64,000 bases of DNA from Aurelia coerulea. Its lineage: Eukaryota > Cnidaria > Scyphozoa > Semaeostomeae > Ulmaridae. The stretch covers positions 18,353,501-18,417,500 of the forward strand of contig CM076947.1 in assembly GCA_039566865.1 (NCBI GenBank), given 5' to 3'. Shown here one piece after another: positions 34,618-45,844 of this stretch. Numbering within the stretch: position 1 is the first letter of the stretch; each line of letters opens with the position of its first letter. The translations under genes and the position numbers were made by a program. The notes under the pieces were generated by a model. The model had not been told where the DNA came from. It worked only from the letters and a program-made list of their open reading frames with translations, and did not search any database.

Positions 34618-35373
34618 GTAACAAACAGTCCCTGTTTTAACGGCCACTGCTCCCCGGAGACCAAGGCAATAATATAGCCTGCTATTATTCAACAGTGCAT
34701 ATGACATTTTAGACATATGACATTTTAAACTTACCTGCCTGAAATAGACAACTCTGTCCTGAAATGGAGGGATTTTCTCGAGAAAGCCCCTTTTCAAGAA
34801 ACCGCCAAAATGGCTTAGAATCACGACTAAATTTTCTGTCACTGATTTTAATCAAAACACTTTTGTATATGTTGTCCCTGGGATGAAAAGAGCATAGCAA
34901 CATCATTCAGGGCGATTTCCATCCTCCAAAGAGGATAAAGTGTGCTGAAACGTCTTGCATCATCGATGTAAGGCAGAAACAATGGGAAAATGTGTCCACA
35001 AGTTTAGACACGTTTTGGGGCTCTCTTGAGAAATTAATCCATCATAATTTCAGAAAGGAGTTGCAGGTAAATTTTAACATCCATTTGAAAATATCCACCA
35101 TTGAATAGTATACTTGCCAATATTATTGCAACACTGCCTTTCTTTGAACTCATCTGATTTAGTATTGCCTTGATATCCACTATCCAGGGGCAGTCTCATC
35201 CTTTTATATAGGGATTGCTTTTTTACTACCTACCCAGTAGAATAAGTCTGCCATTTTTATCTCTTAACTTTTTCTACATTGTTGACTGAAATATTCTATT
35301 TATGGGAAAAATGCCCAATGCTCCTGAAAATAATTAGCAAATATGTTTGTGGATTATTTAGTGAATTATGTAA
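34618..35373. other. Intergenic DNA without recognised genes
   Basis: Only short ORFs are present. A segment at about 34910-34960 (CATCCTCCAAAGAGGATAAA) recalls the CAAGAGGATACC block at about 1070, a possible small dispersed repeat. Confidence 0.5.
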
Positions 35374-36502
35374 GGCAGGGTTCACATGGGAACTGTTGGA
35401 AGCATTCCATATGAAACTGATTGGAACTGTTCCAACTATGTCACGCTTACACCGGATCGGTTCCAAAAAGTTCCAAGAGCTTTGTGGGGGGGGGCACTGG
35501 GGTTTAGCGGATAGCGGATATTTGGTTTTTTGGGTGCAGAAATACGGAAATCAATCATCATTTCTGCGGATTGGGGGTATTGGCTGATTTTTGCGAAATG
35601 CGGATATTTGTGCAAAAATGATAATACTTGCTAACAATGGAAGATTTGATGCTAATAGACGATTACGCTAAAGATGGCGGTGAGGAACTTTTTACCAAGA
35701 TGCAATGCGTTCTTTATTCGAATTCCTATAAAATCATTGAAGATTCATAATTAGAACGCATTGCATCTTGGTAAAAAGTTCCTCGCCGCCATCTTTAGCA
35801 AAATCGTCTATTCGGTCAAAATGTTGTGTAATATTCACTTGGATGTACTAAAACAAACAAAAACAAAGCATATCACAAAGATCTGAAGATAGAAGCAACA
35901 ACAACGACACAATTTTGGTGCGAAACGATTACCTATGACAGCAAAACTGCTTGCCTCTGATTGGTTACATGCAAAATATAAAGAAAATGGTTTTTTTTAT
36001 TGTGTCACATCGTAATATGAAAATGGAGGACTCTGCTCATAGGCCCTGAGGGACAGCGGAAATGTCCAATTTCTGTTTGCAGATTAATAGGGCAAAAAAT
36101 TGCAGAAATGCGGAACTGCATACCCCCCAATGACCCCCCTTGTTACATCACAAATGTTTTTTAAAACAAAGTTGTTAACATTGTTTTTTTTTTCAAAACA
36201 AAGACAGAAATTTTTTTAGTACCATCATGTAAGATGCCCTTTGTTGATATAAGTGTTTAATTAATGAATGAATAGCAGCATTATTCCCCAGCCATTCTCG
36301 TTTGGAACCGCTCTGGAAACAGTTCTTTTCTGGACCTTTCTAGGAACAGTTCCAAACAGAATCAACTTAGTAAGTGGACCCATTTGGGTGTGGCTAGCAG
36401 TTCCATTTGGAAAATTGTTAGTGAGTCCCATTTAAATGCAAGGCATAATCGTAACCATTTGGGCATGGTAACAATTTCAACCAATCCTGTGTAAACGCTG
36501 CC
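35374..36502. mobile_element. PIF/Harbinger-like non-autonomous element, 1.13 kb, TAA duplication
   Basis: The left end is GGCAGGGTTCACATGGGAAC and the right end GTTTACACAGG-type, on the + strand CCTGTGTAAACGCTGCC. TAA is present on both sides (35371-35373 and 36503-36505). Both end regions carry repeated GGAAC(T/A)GTTCC-like motifs. A 3-bp TWA duplication with GGC/GGG...GTTCACA ends is typical of PIF/Harbinger. It holds the palindrome at 35654-35812. No Harbinger nuclease ORF was seen. Confidence 0.75.
35654..35812. repeat. Palindromic MITE, about 160 bp
   Basis: AATAGACGATTACGCTAAAG at the left and CTTTAGCAAAATCGTCTATT at the right. The arms of about 60 bp run through GATGGCGGTGAGGAACTTTT and ACCAAGATGCAATGCGTTCT, with about 35 bp of loop. 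The near-identical arms suggest a recent copy or gene conversion. Confidence 0.85.
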
Positions 36503-36588
36503 TAAATTTTACTTGGCTTTGAAAAATTAATTTAGCAGATTGTGTAATTGAAAAATAGCGGGTACAAAAGCAATACACACTCTATTGT

Positions 36589-38670
36589 TTAATCCCCATA
36601 TGAATCGGTCAGTCTCTCTGATGTTGATGGCAATAAATCTGGAACATTCTTTACCTTAAAATCTAAAAGCATTTGTCCAAATCCCTTCCCTTGTGGGTCA
36701 CTTCTTAGTGATGCAACGCCACCTCCTCCAAGTGAATTCTCCAGAACAAAATTGAAGGCACTGATCCCAGGTAACTCATATCTTTTTACTTGGCAGTTCT
36801 CATTCTGGTCTTCAAAAATGTGAGCAAAATATGCCTCTACTGCCTCAGCAGTGAGTACTTCTGCAAGGAAAGGATAAAACCCTGGATTCTTGCAAACAAC
36901 TCCAATATTGGCATTATTTCCTTTGTCTCCACTTCTTGTGAATGCAAGTGCTCCAAGTGGAAATGTGCAAGAGCCTTTGTTAATATTCTTTAGCAAGGGA
37001 TGGTCTTTTGGACCGCCATAGAATTTCATCCCTGCATCATCGTTTTGAGATTTATGCTTAGGCGTTGAATGATCAATTTTTGGCTCATTGTATTTCTCCA
37101 CCAATTTCCCATTCATGTGAATTTCAATGTCAATCTTTTCTCTTGGGTAGTTGTAAGAGAATAATTTCAAAACAGGTGAAACTTTTGGTCTTCCACCAAT
37201 CAGATGAGTGAGCCCAGGGGCCATCCCTGTCCCTGCTGGAGCAATCTCCCTTGCAAATATTTCCAGGGCTTCTTTTTTCTTATGTTGAACAGCCATCCAC
37301 AAAACAGCCTCTCTAGTATTGAGATTTGATGCGTGGGGCCCATAGCTATGCTCAGATCCTAAGAATTCTAGGTTTGTCTTTGAAAAATCATCCATTCCAA
37401 GAATTCCAAACATCTTTCTGCACCTCTTTAGAATGCTTTCTCCAACCCTTTGTGCCTTTTGTACTGCATGAGGTCCAACAACTGGGCAGACAGCTGTTGC
37501 TCTAAACCCATCCAAATATGTACCACTGACTTTGAGAGTACTGGGTGGTGGCTGGCCTTTAACATTTGTCACAAGAACTGCATTGCTGTTGCCTTCATCC
37601 AACACATTCTTTAATTTCACCTGTGTGAAGTCACATGTCACATCTGGCAGGAAATAGTTTTTTGGGTCCCCTATTTCATAAACAAGTTGCTCAGCTACAG
37701 TTCCCTTTGTTACCAACCCCCCAGTCGCAGGTGGTTTTGTCACTAGGAATGCACCATCTTTGGCACATTCAACAATAGGAAAACCAATATTGTGCCAATC
37801 AGGAACCATCTCCCAACCTGAGAAGATCCCACCAGTGACCTGTGCTGCACATTCAATCAAATGCCCAGCTAAGCTGCCTGATGCTAACATATCATAATCA
37901 TCATGTGACCATTTGAAACTATGAATCAGGGGGGCCAGGGCCATTGCACTGTCAACGCACCTTCCTGTAATAACAATGTCAGCCCCAAGATCCAATGCAC
38001 GAGCTATTGGCCCAGCCCCTAAATATGCATTCATACTGTTAACAAATTTGCTTCTTGGTGCTATTTCATTCATGGCATCAGGTCCCATGTCTCCCTTGAG
38101 AAGCTCTGGCATTTTGTGCATGACATCATCACCAGTGACTACAGCTATGTTCATCTCAATGCCAAGTTTTCTGCAATGCTTCTCAAGGGCAGTTGCACAA
38201 GCCATTGGGTTAACTCCACCTGCATTGCTAAGAACTCGGATCCCTTTTTGCTTTATGTTTGTGAGAAGTGGGGCCATTGCAACTTGAACAAAATCTGGGG
38301 CATACCCAAAGTCTGGTGATTTTTTCTTTGCAGCAGTCAACAATGACATGGTGATTTCTGATAAATAGTCAAACATTAAAAAGTCTATCTTGCCCAGTTG
38401 GACTAGCTGTGGAGCTGCGACGGCTGTATCACCCCAGAACCCTGATGCACAACCAACACGAACACATTTGCCGCTGAGGTACTCGCTTGCCTTCGCTGCC
38501 TTCGCAGGAGTTGACATTTCATTGGTTGAGTGGGGCCTAAAAAAACCCTCGTGACAACGCTTGGACTTGGAGCCTTGTTGGGTCAGCCTGGAATATAATA
38601 TGTTGCTGGAACATCTTTGAAGTGTGCTGAAGTGAAGAAACGATGCATTGGTAGATTTTCGTGTCAACAT
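36589..38670 (-). CDS. AtuA/DUF1446-family protein, intronless, with candidate mitochondrial leader
   Basis: This is an uninterrupted 693-codon ORF. Residues 1-51 are rich in Ser, Arg and Lys with almost no acidic residues, resembling a mitochondrial targeting peptide; a second in-frame Met at residue 52 (MSTPAKAAKASEYL) could start a cytosolic form. Residues ~70-500 match the DUF1446/AtuA core (RVGCASGFWGDTAVAAPQLV, LMFDYLSEITMSLL, NAGGVNP, TGRCVDSAMALAPL). Residues ~565-680 match the AtuA-like ferredoxin-fold domain with the hallmark ARSGDKGN motif as TRSGDKGNNANIG. Bacterial relatives of about 590-600 residues belong to acyclic terpene (citronellol/geraniol) utilisation loci, where AtuA itself has no firmly assigned reaction. 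The substrate here is unknown. The lack of introns beside intron-rich neighbours suggests bacterial origin or a retrocopy. Both domains are whole, so it is probably functional. Confidence 0.9.
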   Translation of the reverse strand: MLTRKSTNASFLHFSTLQRCSSNILYSRLTQQGSKSKRCHEGFFRPHSTNEMSTPAKAAKASEYLSGKCVRVGCASGFWGDTAVAAPQLVQLGKIDFLMFDYLSEITMSLLTAAKKKSPDFGYAPDFVQVAMAPLLTNIKQKGIRVLSNAGGVNPMACATALEKHCRKLGIEMNIAVVTGDDVMHKMPELLKGDMGPDAMNEIAPRSKFVNSMNAYLGAGPIARALDLGADIVITGRCVDSAMALAPLIHSFKWSHDDYDMLASGSLAGHLIECAAQVTGGIFSGWEMVPDWHNIGFPIVECAKDGAFLVTKPPATGGLVTKGTVAEQLVYEIGDPKNYFLPDVTCDFTQVKLKNVLDEGNSNAVLVTNVKGQPPPSTLKVSGTYLDGFRATAVCPVVGPHAVQKAQRVGESILKRCRKMFGILGMDDFSKTNLEFLGSEHSYGPHASNLNTREAVLWMAVQHKKKEALEIFAREIAPAGTGMAPGLTHLIGGRPKVSPVLKLFSYNYPREKIDIEIHMNGKLVEKYNEPKIDHSTPKHKSQNDDAGMKFYGGPKDHPLLKNINKGSCTFPLGALAFTRSGDKGNNANIGVVCKNPGFYPFLAEVLTAEAVEAYFAHIFEDQNENCQVKRYELPGISAFNFVLENSLGGGGVASLRSDPQGKGFGQMLLDFKVKNVPDLLPSTSERLTDSYGD

Positions 38671-39699
38671 TTTGATGCGTTTGCTTCGCTGGGCAGAGCG
38701 ACGTTCGTTGTTTTCCTCACGATGTGATCACAATCGAAACGCATGCAAAACATATGCATATGCATACATATCCAGTATCCAGATCAAAGGAACTCTCCTC
38801 CACAGTTCACAGCTCAGTCATTGAATTGTAGACTGGCTACATATTACACAATCTCTATATAATCATTTTGGTCGTTAGGGCCTGATTACATGGAAGTTCA
38901 GATCTCCGCCCTGGGTTGAATCACAGGTAACGGGGAAAAATTAGTATAAAAGTAACAAGTACCTCCATCTTTTACTTTGGTGTTTACAAAATTTACTAAT
39001 TTTGTCTAGATTAGATAAGGCCAACCAACGATAATGTTTGTGACCGAAAGTGTTTGTATCACAAACATTATCGTGGTTGGCCTAATCCAATCTAGACAAA
39101 ATTGGCAAATTTGTAAAGACTGAAGTAAAGATAGAGGTACTTGTTCTTGTTACTTTTATATTAATTTTTCCCCGTTACCTGTGGTTGAATGAATACTCCC
39201 ATGGCCTCCCATGTAACGAGCGGACACACTTTTAACATTTCCTCGTGTATTAATCTTCTACCGATTTTGCGTCAAAAACGTATCAGTACTTAGACTGAAA
39301 TATACTTACTGAACCAGTTTGGGGGCGGCATTCCCCGAGAGGCTAAGAAGAATCACGATCGAAATATTTATTGCTATTGTTTAATAAGCCAATCAGCGAT
39401 CAATTCTAAAACTACAATTCAATTCAACCTCTGTTTTCCTTGGAAGCTGCTAATGCATTTGACCCGAATATTTTTCACCTCGGGTGGGAGGGCTGAAATC
39501 CCAGCCCTATTATGAAAATTGAACTGTTGTCCTTGATATGGCCATCAGCAACAGCAACAACAGTGAAATCGAGGGACTAGTGTAGCTAGTCTATGTGCTG
39601 TGCTTTTTGTGCTAAGATGAACGCGGCCTCGATACGGCGATCAGTACTTCCTGCTTCGTTCAGAATCAGGATAGGATTCTGAGGATGAAATTTTAAAAG
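38671..39699. promoter_or_regulatory. Divergent intergenic region between the AtuA-like gene and the TPC-like gene
   Basis: The two coding starts face away from each other, 1,029 bp apart, so both promoters should lie here (inference from layout). No TATA box or other core element can be asserted. The palindromic element 38922-39182 occupies a quarter of the region. Confidence 0.45.
38922..39182. repeat. Palindromic MITE, 261 bp, flanked by GGTTGAAT
   Basis: The left arm CACAGGTAACGGGGAAAAAT is mirrored by ATTTTTCCCCGTTACCTGT. The arms of about 120 bp include GATAATGTTTGTGA and its complement, with a loop of only about 15 bp. Eight-base direct repeats GGTTGAAT flank it (38914-38921 and 39183-39190), consistent with a hAT- or MULE-type duplication. 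Confidence 0.8.
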
Positions 39700-39862
39700 A
39701 TGTCGGACGGAACAAGAGATGTGGAGTCGAATGATAATGCCGAAGACGATGGTATTCATGACTTTATTGCATCAGTCGATGACCCATTAATATCTTCACT
39801 TGATGAGTATGACACCAATGATGTTACAACATCTTCACATGATGCAGAATCGTCAACAGAAG
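39700..39862 (+). CDS. Two-pore channel-like gene: first coding exon (acidic N-terminus)
   Basis: The ATG has A at -3, and a consensus donor (G/GTAAGA) begins at 39863. The 54 encoded residues are strongly acidic and Ser-rich (MSDGTRDVESNDNAEDDGIH, then DFIASVDDPLISSLDEYDTN) and look disordered. The exon ends one base into a codon; the exon at 52556 supplies the two missing bases and continues with the TPC2/TPC3-like segment, which is why I join them. DDPLI recalls the acidic dileucine lysosomal sorting signal of mammalian TPC2, but its spacing differs by one residue from [DE]xxxL[LI]. Without the join this exon would be an orphan; the assignment is inference. Confidence 0.55.
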
Positions 39863-39907
39863 GTAAGATACCGTTGTTTGTATGGAGCCGTTTGACTTAA
39901 ATTTGTC

Positions 39908-40830
39908 ATTTTTTTTCATTTTAGATTATTTGTACACAAAAATTCCTTCAGCTATATATCTAATACTACAAAAGAAAAGTTTTATAAATTAATATCATAT
40001 ACATAAAGAAAAATACTGAAGGCTAATGGCATTCCAGGGAGTCAAGTCGTGTTTTTATTGGCTTTCTTCAGCTCATCAAGTGTGAAAATCCTTTTTTTTA
40101 CATTTTAGTTGTATTTTGAATTGGCACAAGGATCTTATAGGAAGCTCCCTGATGATACTTATGGGGATTTCATTCCAGATCTTAAGAGCTGAATAGGAAA
40201 ATCCTTTTTTGGCATACTCCACATTGTATCTACCTAGGAATCTGGAAATCTCTGCAGAATCGCATGTTGTATTGCGATCTTCGTTGGAATTTGTTCCAGA
40301 GATTTTCCGGGCAGAGTCTGTTCATGATCTTATAGGCCATAACGGCACAATCACACATGATAAGTTGCTCAGCATGAAGGAAATTATTTGACCATTTATC
40401 TTTAATCCTGGACGATCGGGTCATGGAGACGGCTCTCTGACTCTGTCTTGAAGACGTTGAAGGGATTCCTTTTTTGAATTTGAGAGGCTACCCCAAATAA
40501 CATCTGCATATCGCATGTGACTTTCTACAAGAGCACGATAAACATTGCTTAACTGAGATTGTGGGAGGATGTTTTTCAATTTTTTTAAAGATGTAAGACC
40601 TCCATGAACTTTCCCTTTTGACAGTTTTGAATTGTTCTTCCCACCCCTTCGTCTACAATGACTCCAAGTGATTTGGTTTTTTCACTCCTTGAATATCTAA
40701 GCCATTAAGTCTCAATGTTTCATGTATCTTGACTTTATTAGCTCTACGAGGGTGTCCAATTATCATAGAGTCTGTTTTTTGAGGATTGGCACTTAATTTA
40801 TTTAACCTCCATATATTCAGAAATATGGGT
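39908..40830 (-). mobile_element. 5'-truncated LINE A-family copy
   Basis: The - strand gives NKLSANPQKTDSMIIGHPRR near 40800, LKDKWSNNFLHAEQLI-type sequence and YKIMNRLCPENLW at 40230-40424. The 3' end at about 39908-39960 has the same closing sequence as LINE A (CTGAAGG, AAATAATCTAAAATGAAAAA). Frames are broken. It begins about 45 bp after the first TPC-like exon. Confidence 0.75.
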
Positions 40831-41339
40831 CAACAGCCTTATGAATTAGTTCTTAAACATTCATAGATGTTAAGGTCACGTGAGTATCGCGTACATGCCA
40901 GCCTTTTTTCAAAGACTTATGATTGGCGAGTCCCTTGTATCCCTGCAGTAAACCTTGCTCAACAGGGACTCATAATGAAACAATGAAAAATCAATCTATC
41001 TTCTGCATTCGATCGATCAAATCTGGATTGAACAACTGCTTTGGCTATGTTCACTGGTTACTCCTCGGAAAGAAATGTGATAGAAACCACGGTAAGCAGA
41101 CATTTAATCAACGAAACCTGGTATTAATTTGAAGGAGAGCGTTCACTTTACCTGGTGAGTGAAAAATAAGTCTTTTAAAAGTACCTGCCGCAGCAACTTC
41201 CTTCAAATTTAGTCAACTGCGTCAATCGAATCGAGTGCTTGAAATTTATTGTTTTTTGCCAAATCTCGCAATCTGATTGGTATTCTATAGGAACCTCAGA
41301 GTTTTGGTCTAAATAGTGTCAGCTTTTTCAGAGAAATAA
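40831..41339. other. Intronic DNA, nothing recognised
   Basis: No repeat copy or coding signal was identified here; the 69-codon ORF at 40923 is featureless. Confidence 0.5.
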
Positions 41340-43675
41340 TATGAGTCTCTGTTACCGAAGAAAGAAAAATGTTTGGAAGATATAAATGCAGCCCCTTGGG
41401 AATTGATGAATATCTTTGATGATATTGATGATAAAGTTGACATATTTTACCAACTCATCACACAGTTGCTTGACTGGCATGCTCCTAAAAAACAAAAAAG
41501 AATAAAACACGATTCTTACCCCTGGATCACAAGTCACGCCATTGAACACATGAGGAAAAAGGCATATGCCTTGCAATTGTTCCTTAGAAATAGAACAGAT
41601 CTTACATGGAATTTTTATAAAAAAGCAAGAAACCATACCACTGAAGTCATTAGAGAATCTAAAAGGGAGTATTTTGTTGGTGCCGTTAATAGTGTGGAAG
41701 ACAATCCCAAGAGAATGTGGAAAATATTGAAAAAGCTACTTCCCTCCAAGCGTGCCACGACTCCGACCAAAATCAATTTTGAAGGCAAAACCTACACATC
41801 CTCCAGTGACATAGCAAATTCCTTCAACGAATTTTTCACAACAGTTGCTGCTAAAATCACTTCGCATCTTGCACCTCCATCAGTAGATAATGTGACAATG
41901 TTAACAAAAAATAAGTTAAACATCTCCAAACAGTATTTCCAAGATCATATCAAAGTTGAAAAATTCTAAAGGAATTGGTATTGATGAGCTATCAGTCAAG
42001 ACCATCAAAATCTTCTGTAAATTAGAAGCATTTGTTAAAAGTCTTACGGAAATTATCAATTTTTCCTTCAAAACTGGCTGCTTTCCAAACATGTGGAAAA
42101 AAGCAAGAATTGTGCCTGTTTTCAAATCTGGAGACATTCATAATATCGATAATTATAGGCCTATATCAGTATTATGCTGCCTTAGTAAAGTAATTGAGAG
42201 AGTTGCATTCAACCACATCTATTCGTTCCTGATAAAAGAAGGTCTGCTACACAAACTTCAATCTGGATTCAGACATCTGCACTCTACTACTACGGCACTC
42301 TTACATCTTACCAACACCATTTATACGGATATGGATAATAGTTCGCTCACAGGAGCCCTGTTCTTAGACCTTCACAAGGCATTTGATACTGTAAACCATA
42401 CCATTATGCTTGCCAAAATCAAAACATTAAATCCCGATGAACAGTTACAGAATTGGCTCACATCATATCTTGAAAACAGAACGCAAGTAGTAGATTTCGA
42501 CGGCAAGCTTTCTAAGCCAGCAACCATAACAACTGGCGTTCCCCAAGGCTCGATCCTTGGACCACTGTTATTTTTACTTTATGTAAATGACCTGCCTTCA
42601 CTAATTGAATCTGAGACAATAATGTTTGCTGATGATACCACAGTGTTATCACATGGCTCCTCACATCAAGTTGTTGCATCTACAATCCAAAAGGATCTAA
42701 ATAGTATCAGTTTGTACTCATCAATGAATCATCTAGTGCCCCATCCAAAGAAAACTAAAAAGTTGTCATTTTTAGTAAACCATCACAAGCTACACCTTTT
42801 GAGGAAAGATCTCCTTTGTCATTGAACAGGGATAGTATTGAATATGTAGCAAGCTACAAGTGCCTCGGATTCACTCTAGATCAACATTTGGACTATTCCT
42901 TACACCTAAAAGACATGTGCAGAAAGATCAATTGTGGCTTACAAATAATGAGACATGTAAATGCGTACCTCCCCAAAGAAAGTCTGATCCTCCTTGCTAA
43001 CTCCTTACTCCTAAGCCATCTGGATTATTGTTCCCCTATTTTATATAATTTGAACTGCAGTCAGCTTGACATATTGCTGAAGCTACAGAAACAATGTGCT
43101 CGCATAATTTTCGGCTGTGATAGAAGAACTCACTGTAAGAAATTATTCATTCAACTTAACTGGCTACCATTGCACCAACGAATTGAATACAACATATGCC
43201 TCCTCTACAAAGTCAACAATAACATTGCACCACCTTACTTGTCTGAAATGTTCGTGAGAACAGCTGAAGTTCACCAACACCGAACAAGAGCTGCCGTAAA
43301 TAATCACTTTTTCAAAATTAGAGGAACTGGACATACTTACATAAAATCATTTAGATATTATGGAGCGAAGGTTTGGAATTTGTTACCAACTGAAATACGT
43401 CACATTGAATCTATTGAGAATTTTAAAACAAAATGTAAAGCCTACTTTATGGAAAAAATTAAATCTGACTCTTATGTAAAATATGACTGGTCCTTTTATT
43501 GAACTTTTATGCCCTAAAAGCTTTTTTCTTTTGCTGTACATATTGTTATTAGGATTCTAGTGTTAATTTTAGTTTACTGTATTTTACTTTGTGAACCTGG
43601 CTGTAAACAAGTTGTTAACTTAGCTCTGTCATTCACGTTAAATAATTTTATACATACATACATACATACATACCG
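41340..43675 (+). mobile_element. 5'-truncated CR1/L2-like LINE, RT nearly complete, two frameshifts
   Basis: Three overlapping ORFs give the end of the endonuclease linker (41373-41969; YPWITSHAIEHMRKKAYALQ), the RT (41956-42825: NYRPISVLCCLSKVIERVAF, motif A FLDLHKAFDTVNH, motif B GVPQGSILGPLLFLLYVNDL, catalytic FADDTTV) and the thumb/C-terminal region (42816-43502: HLDYCSPILYN, LQKQCARIIFG, WLPLHQRIEYN). The overlaps mark frameshifts near 41960 and 42820. A (CATA)n tail lies at 43651-43673. Apart from the shifts the copy is well preserved, so it is younger than most others here. It lies in intron 1 of the TPC-like gene. Confidence 0.85.
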
Positions 43676-44401
43676 AAGCACCATCTTGAAGTCAAAGAGC
43701 ACAGGGAAACAAGAGACGCATCATCATAAGTCTATGGAGCCATATCATATGGAGTCACATAGTGGACAAATGTTGATACAAACATGCAGATGAGGTCATG
43801 AATAGCAGACAAGATTGTAATTGCTAGATCAGGTCGCTACTAATGCTTTATGATATCGTTACGCATGATGGACATTCAGTTGAACATGATATTGTAACGC
43901 ATAGATGAAGTCATAACCCTTAGATCATATCATTGCGCATATCATCAAACATATGGTTATCATCATACATATAGGCATATCACACATACATCACACATCA
44001 CACATAGACCATGATATTGTTACGTATTGATGATAATTGTTATGATATCATGAATCATGGATCAGGTCATGAATCATAAATTCGTATGTAATCATTGATT
44101 GATCACTTTTTGCACCCAAAATGGTTCTTGTAATCAATGATTTGCAATTGATAAATCAATGATCTCCTTATCTGCATTTCTTCCTCCTCCTGTCATTGTC
44201 TTCATTCTCATATTTCGTAAAAGCACGGGCCTAATTCAGTTATCCATGAGAAAGAAAAGAAGGGAGAATTGCTAAAATCTTACAAGGGAAGGGAGAATTC
44301 TGAAAATTCCGAATGGGTGTCATCATGCCTAAATTGAGATTGATTGGTGTCATCATGTAGAGTAGTTTTGTAGGGAATAAAAAGTTTTAATTATTATTAA
44401 C
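43676..44401. other. Degenerate AT-rich tandem-like DNA
   Basis: Between about 43830 and 44130 phrases such as CATGATATTGTTACG, GATGAAGTCAT and ATCACACAT recur irregularly, so this is a decayed tandem or low-complexity region. At 44280-44400 is the outer remnant of the L2-like LINE tail beyond the inserted TIR element (see 48533-52445). No gene. Confidence 0.5.
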
Positions 44402-44640
44402 TACGGTGGCCCACAACTGTCCCGCACAATGTAAAAAGAGTCACACAATTATAGAATGAATCGCAGATAAACAAAAGAAAACATGAAAATGCAAACTAAA
44501 TACAAAAATAAAGAACCAAAAAGCACAATTTAAAATGTCCGCAACAAATTCAAATATGCCTCTCACAATTTAGAAAGTCCGCAACAAATTCAAATATGCC
44601 TCGCACAATTTAGAAAGTCCGCAACAAATTCAAAAGTACA

Positions 44641-44847
44641 TCACGCAATTTTAAATGTCTCGCACAAATTTGAAAGTATATCGTTGCATTCGTAACCACT
44701 GTTGAAGTAATATGAGATTGCTTCTCTCTCCTTGAAATTGTTTTCAGTTTCTTCTATGTCAACTTCAGTCTCTGGGTGAATAGGGTGTAGCTGAAGATCT
44801 GCAATGACCAGAAAGAAGATCGGTATTACATAGAAGATACATATCAT
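44641..44847 (-). pseudogene. Possible transposase N-terminal remnant
   Basis: This 68-codon ORF on the - strand has a hydrophobic beginning and then NNFKEREAISYYFNSGYECN-DILSNL. The segment EREAIxYYFxxGxxxxDIxxFL is, as I recall, the start of integrase-type (DDE) proteins of animal transposons that continue with a SLRTLKRRL helix. That continuation is absent: the ORF runs straight into the subterminal repeats, so if this is a transposase remnant the catalytic part was deleted. Chance resemblance cannot be excluded. Confidence 0.35.
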
Positions 44848-44900
44848 ATTTGATTGCCAATTTCCTTTCTCTTTGAGTGGAACTCTATCAGGAAAATGTT

Positions 44901-45086
44901 CCCGGGGGGGGGGGGGTCCTACTGCGGCCTTTTAGCAACCAGTAAGGATACGAAGGATGCTGGCTAAGGAATCTCAGAATACCCTCTATTGATAGTATGT
45001 GTTTGACAAATAGAGCCATTTGGTAGCCATTTATTAAGACCCTTTAAACAGTTAGGCCATAGTGGAAGTACCCCCCCCCCCGGGGG
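44901..45086. repeat. Small MITE with CCCGGGGGGG ends, about 186 bp
   Basis: The left end is CCCGGGGGGGGGG followed by TCCTACTGCGGCC; the right end is GGCCATAGTGGAAGTACCCC with a C-run and GGGGG. The ends are inverse of each other. Flanks AAAATGTT and AAATATTT are weakly similar and may be an old 8-bp duplication. The segment TAGCAACCAGTAAGGAT also occurs at the right end of the fold-back element at 27919-29685. Confidence 0.55.
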
Positions 45087-45844
45087 AAATATTTCAAACT
45101 GTAACATGAGCGTCTAAAATGTTAAAGTAATGAATTTTCGGTGAAAATAGACCGCCATAGTTTCACCAATTTATATCTTCGAAACACTCGAAGCATACAG
45201 ATAAATTTTTAGAAAGGAGAGAAAATTACCTACAACGTCAATATATTGAAAAATTGATAATCAAGGTAGGGTAGGCACTGTGGTATATCTGTCTACAAAG
45301 ATAAATGTAACCACAATATCCGCAACGATGGCAGAAATTCGAATCTTCTGACAGGTATGTCCTATAAGCTTCACAATGCATCTTTCCGTATTATCAAAGT
45401 GCAAGACGTCATCAGGCCACATAACTTGATCCGAGACATTCATTGATTTACAAAAGGCTTTTGATACTGTTAATCATAAAATCTTGTTATCAAAATTGGA
45501 ACACTATGGTCTGCGTGGCTGTGCCCTTGAATGGTTTAGTTCTTATCTTTCTGACAGAAAGCAATATGTTTCTGTTAATGGAAGTAATTCTTATTTACTT
45601 TCAGTCACTTGTGGTGTACCGCAAGGTTCTGTTCTGGGTCCATTACTTTTCCTTATCTACATCAATGATTTACCAAATGCTTCTAAGAAACTTAATTTCT
45701 ATCTCTTTGCTGATGATACAAACATCTACTGTGAATCCAAAGATTTACCTAACTTGATTAAAATTGTTAACAAAGAACTTAGATCAATAAAGAAATGGCT
45801 TGATGCTGATATATTATCATTAAATGTTGATAAAGCAAATTATA

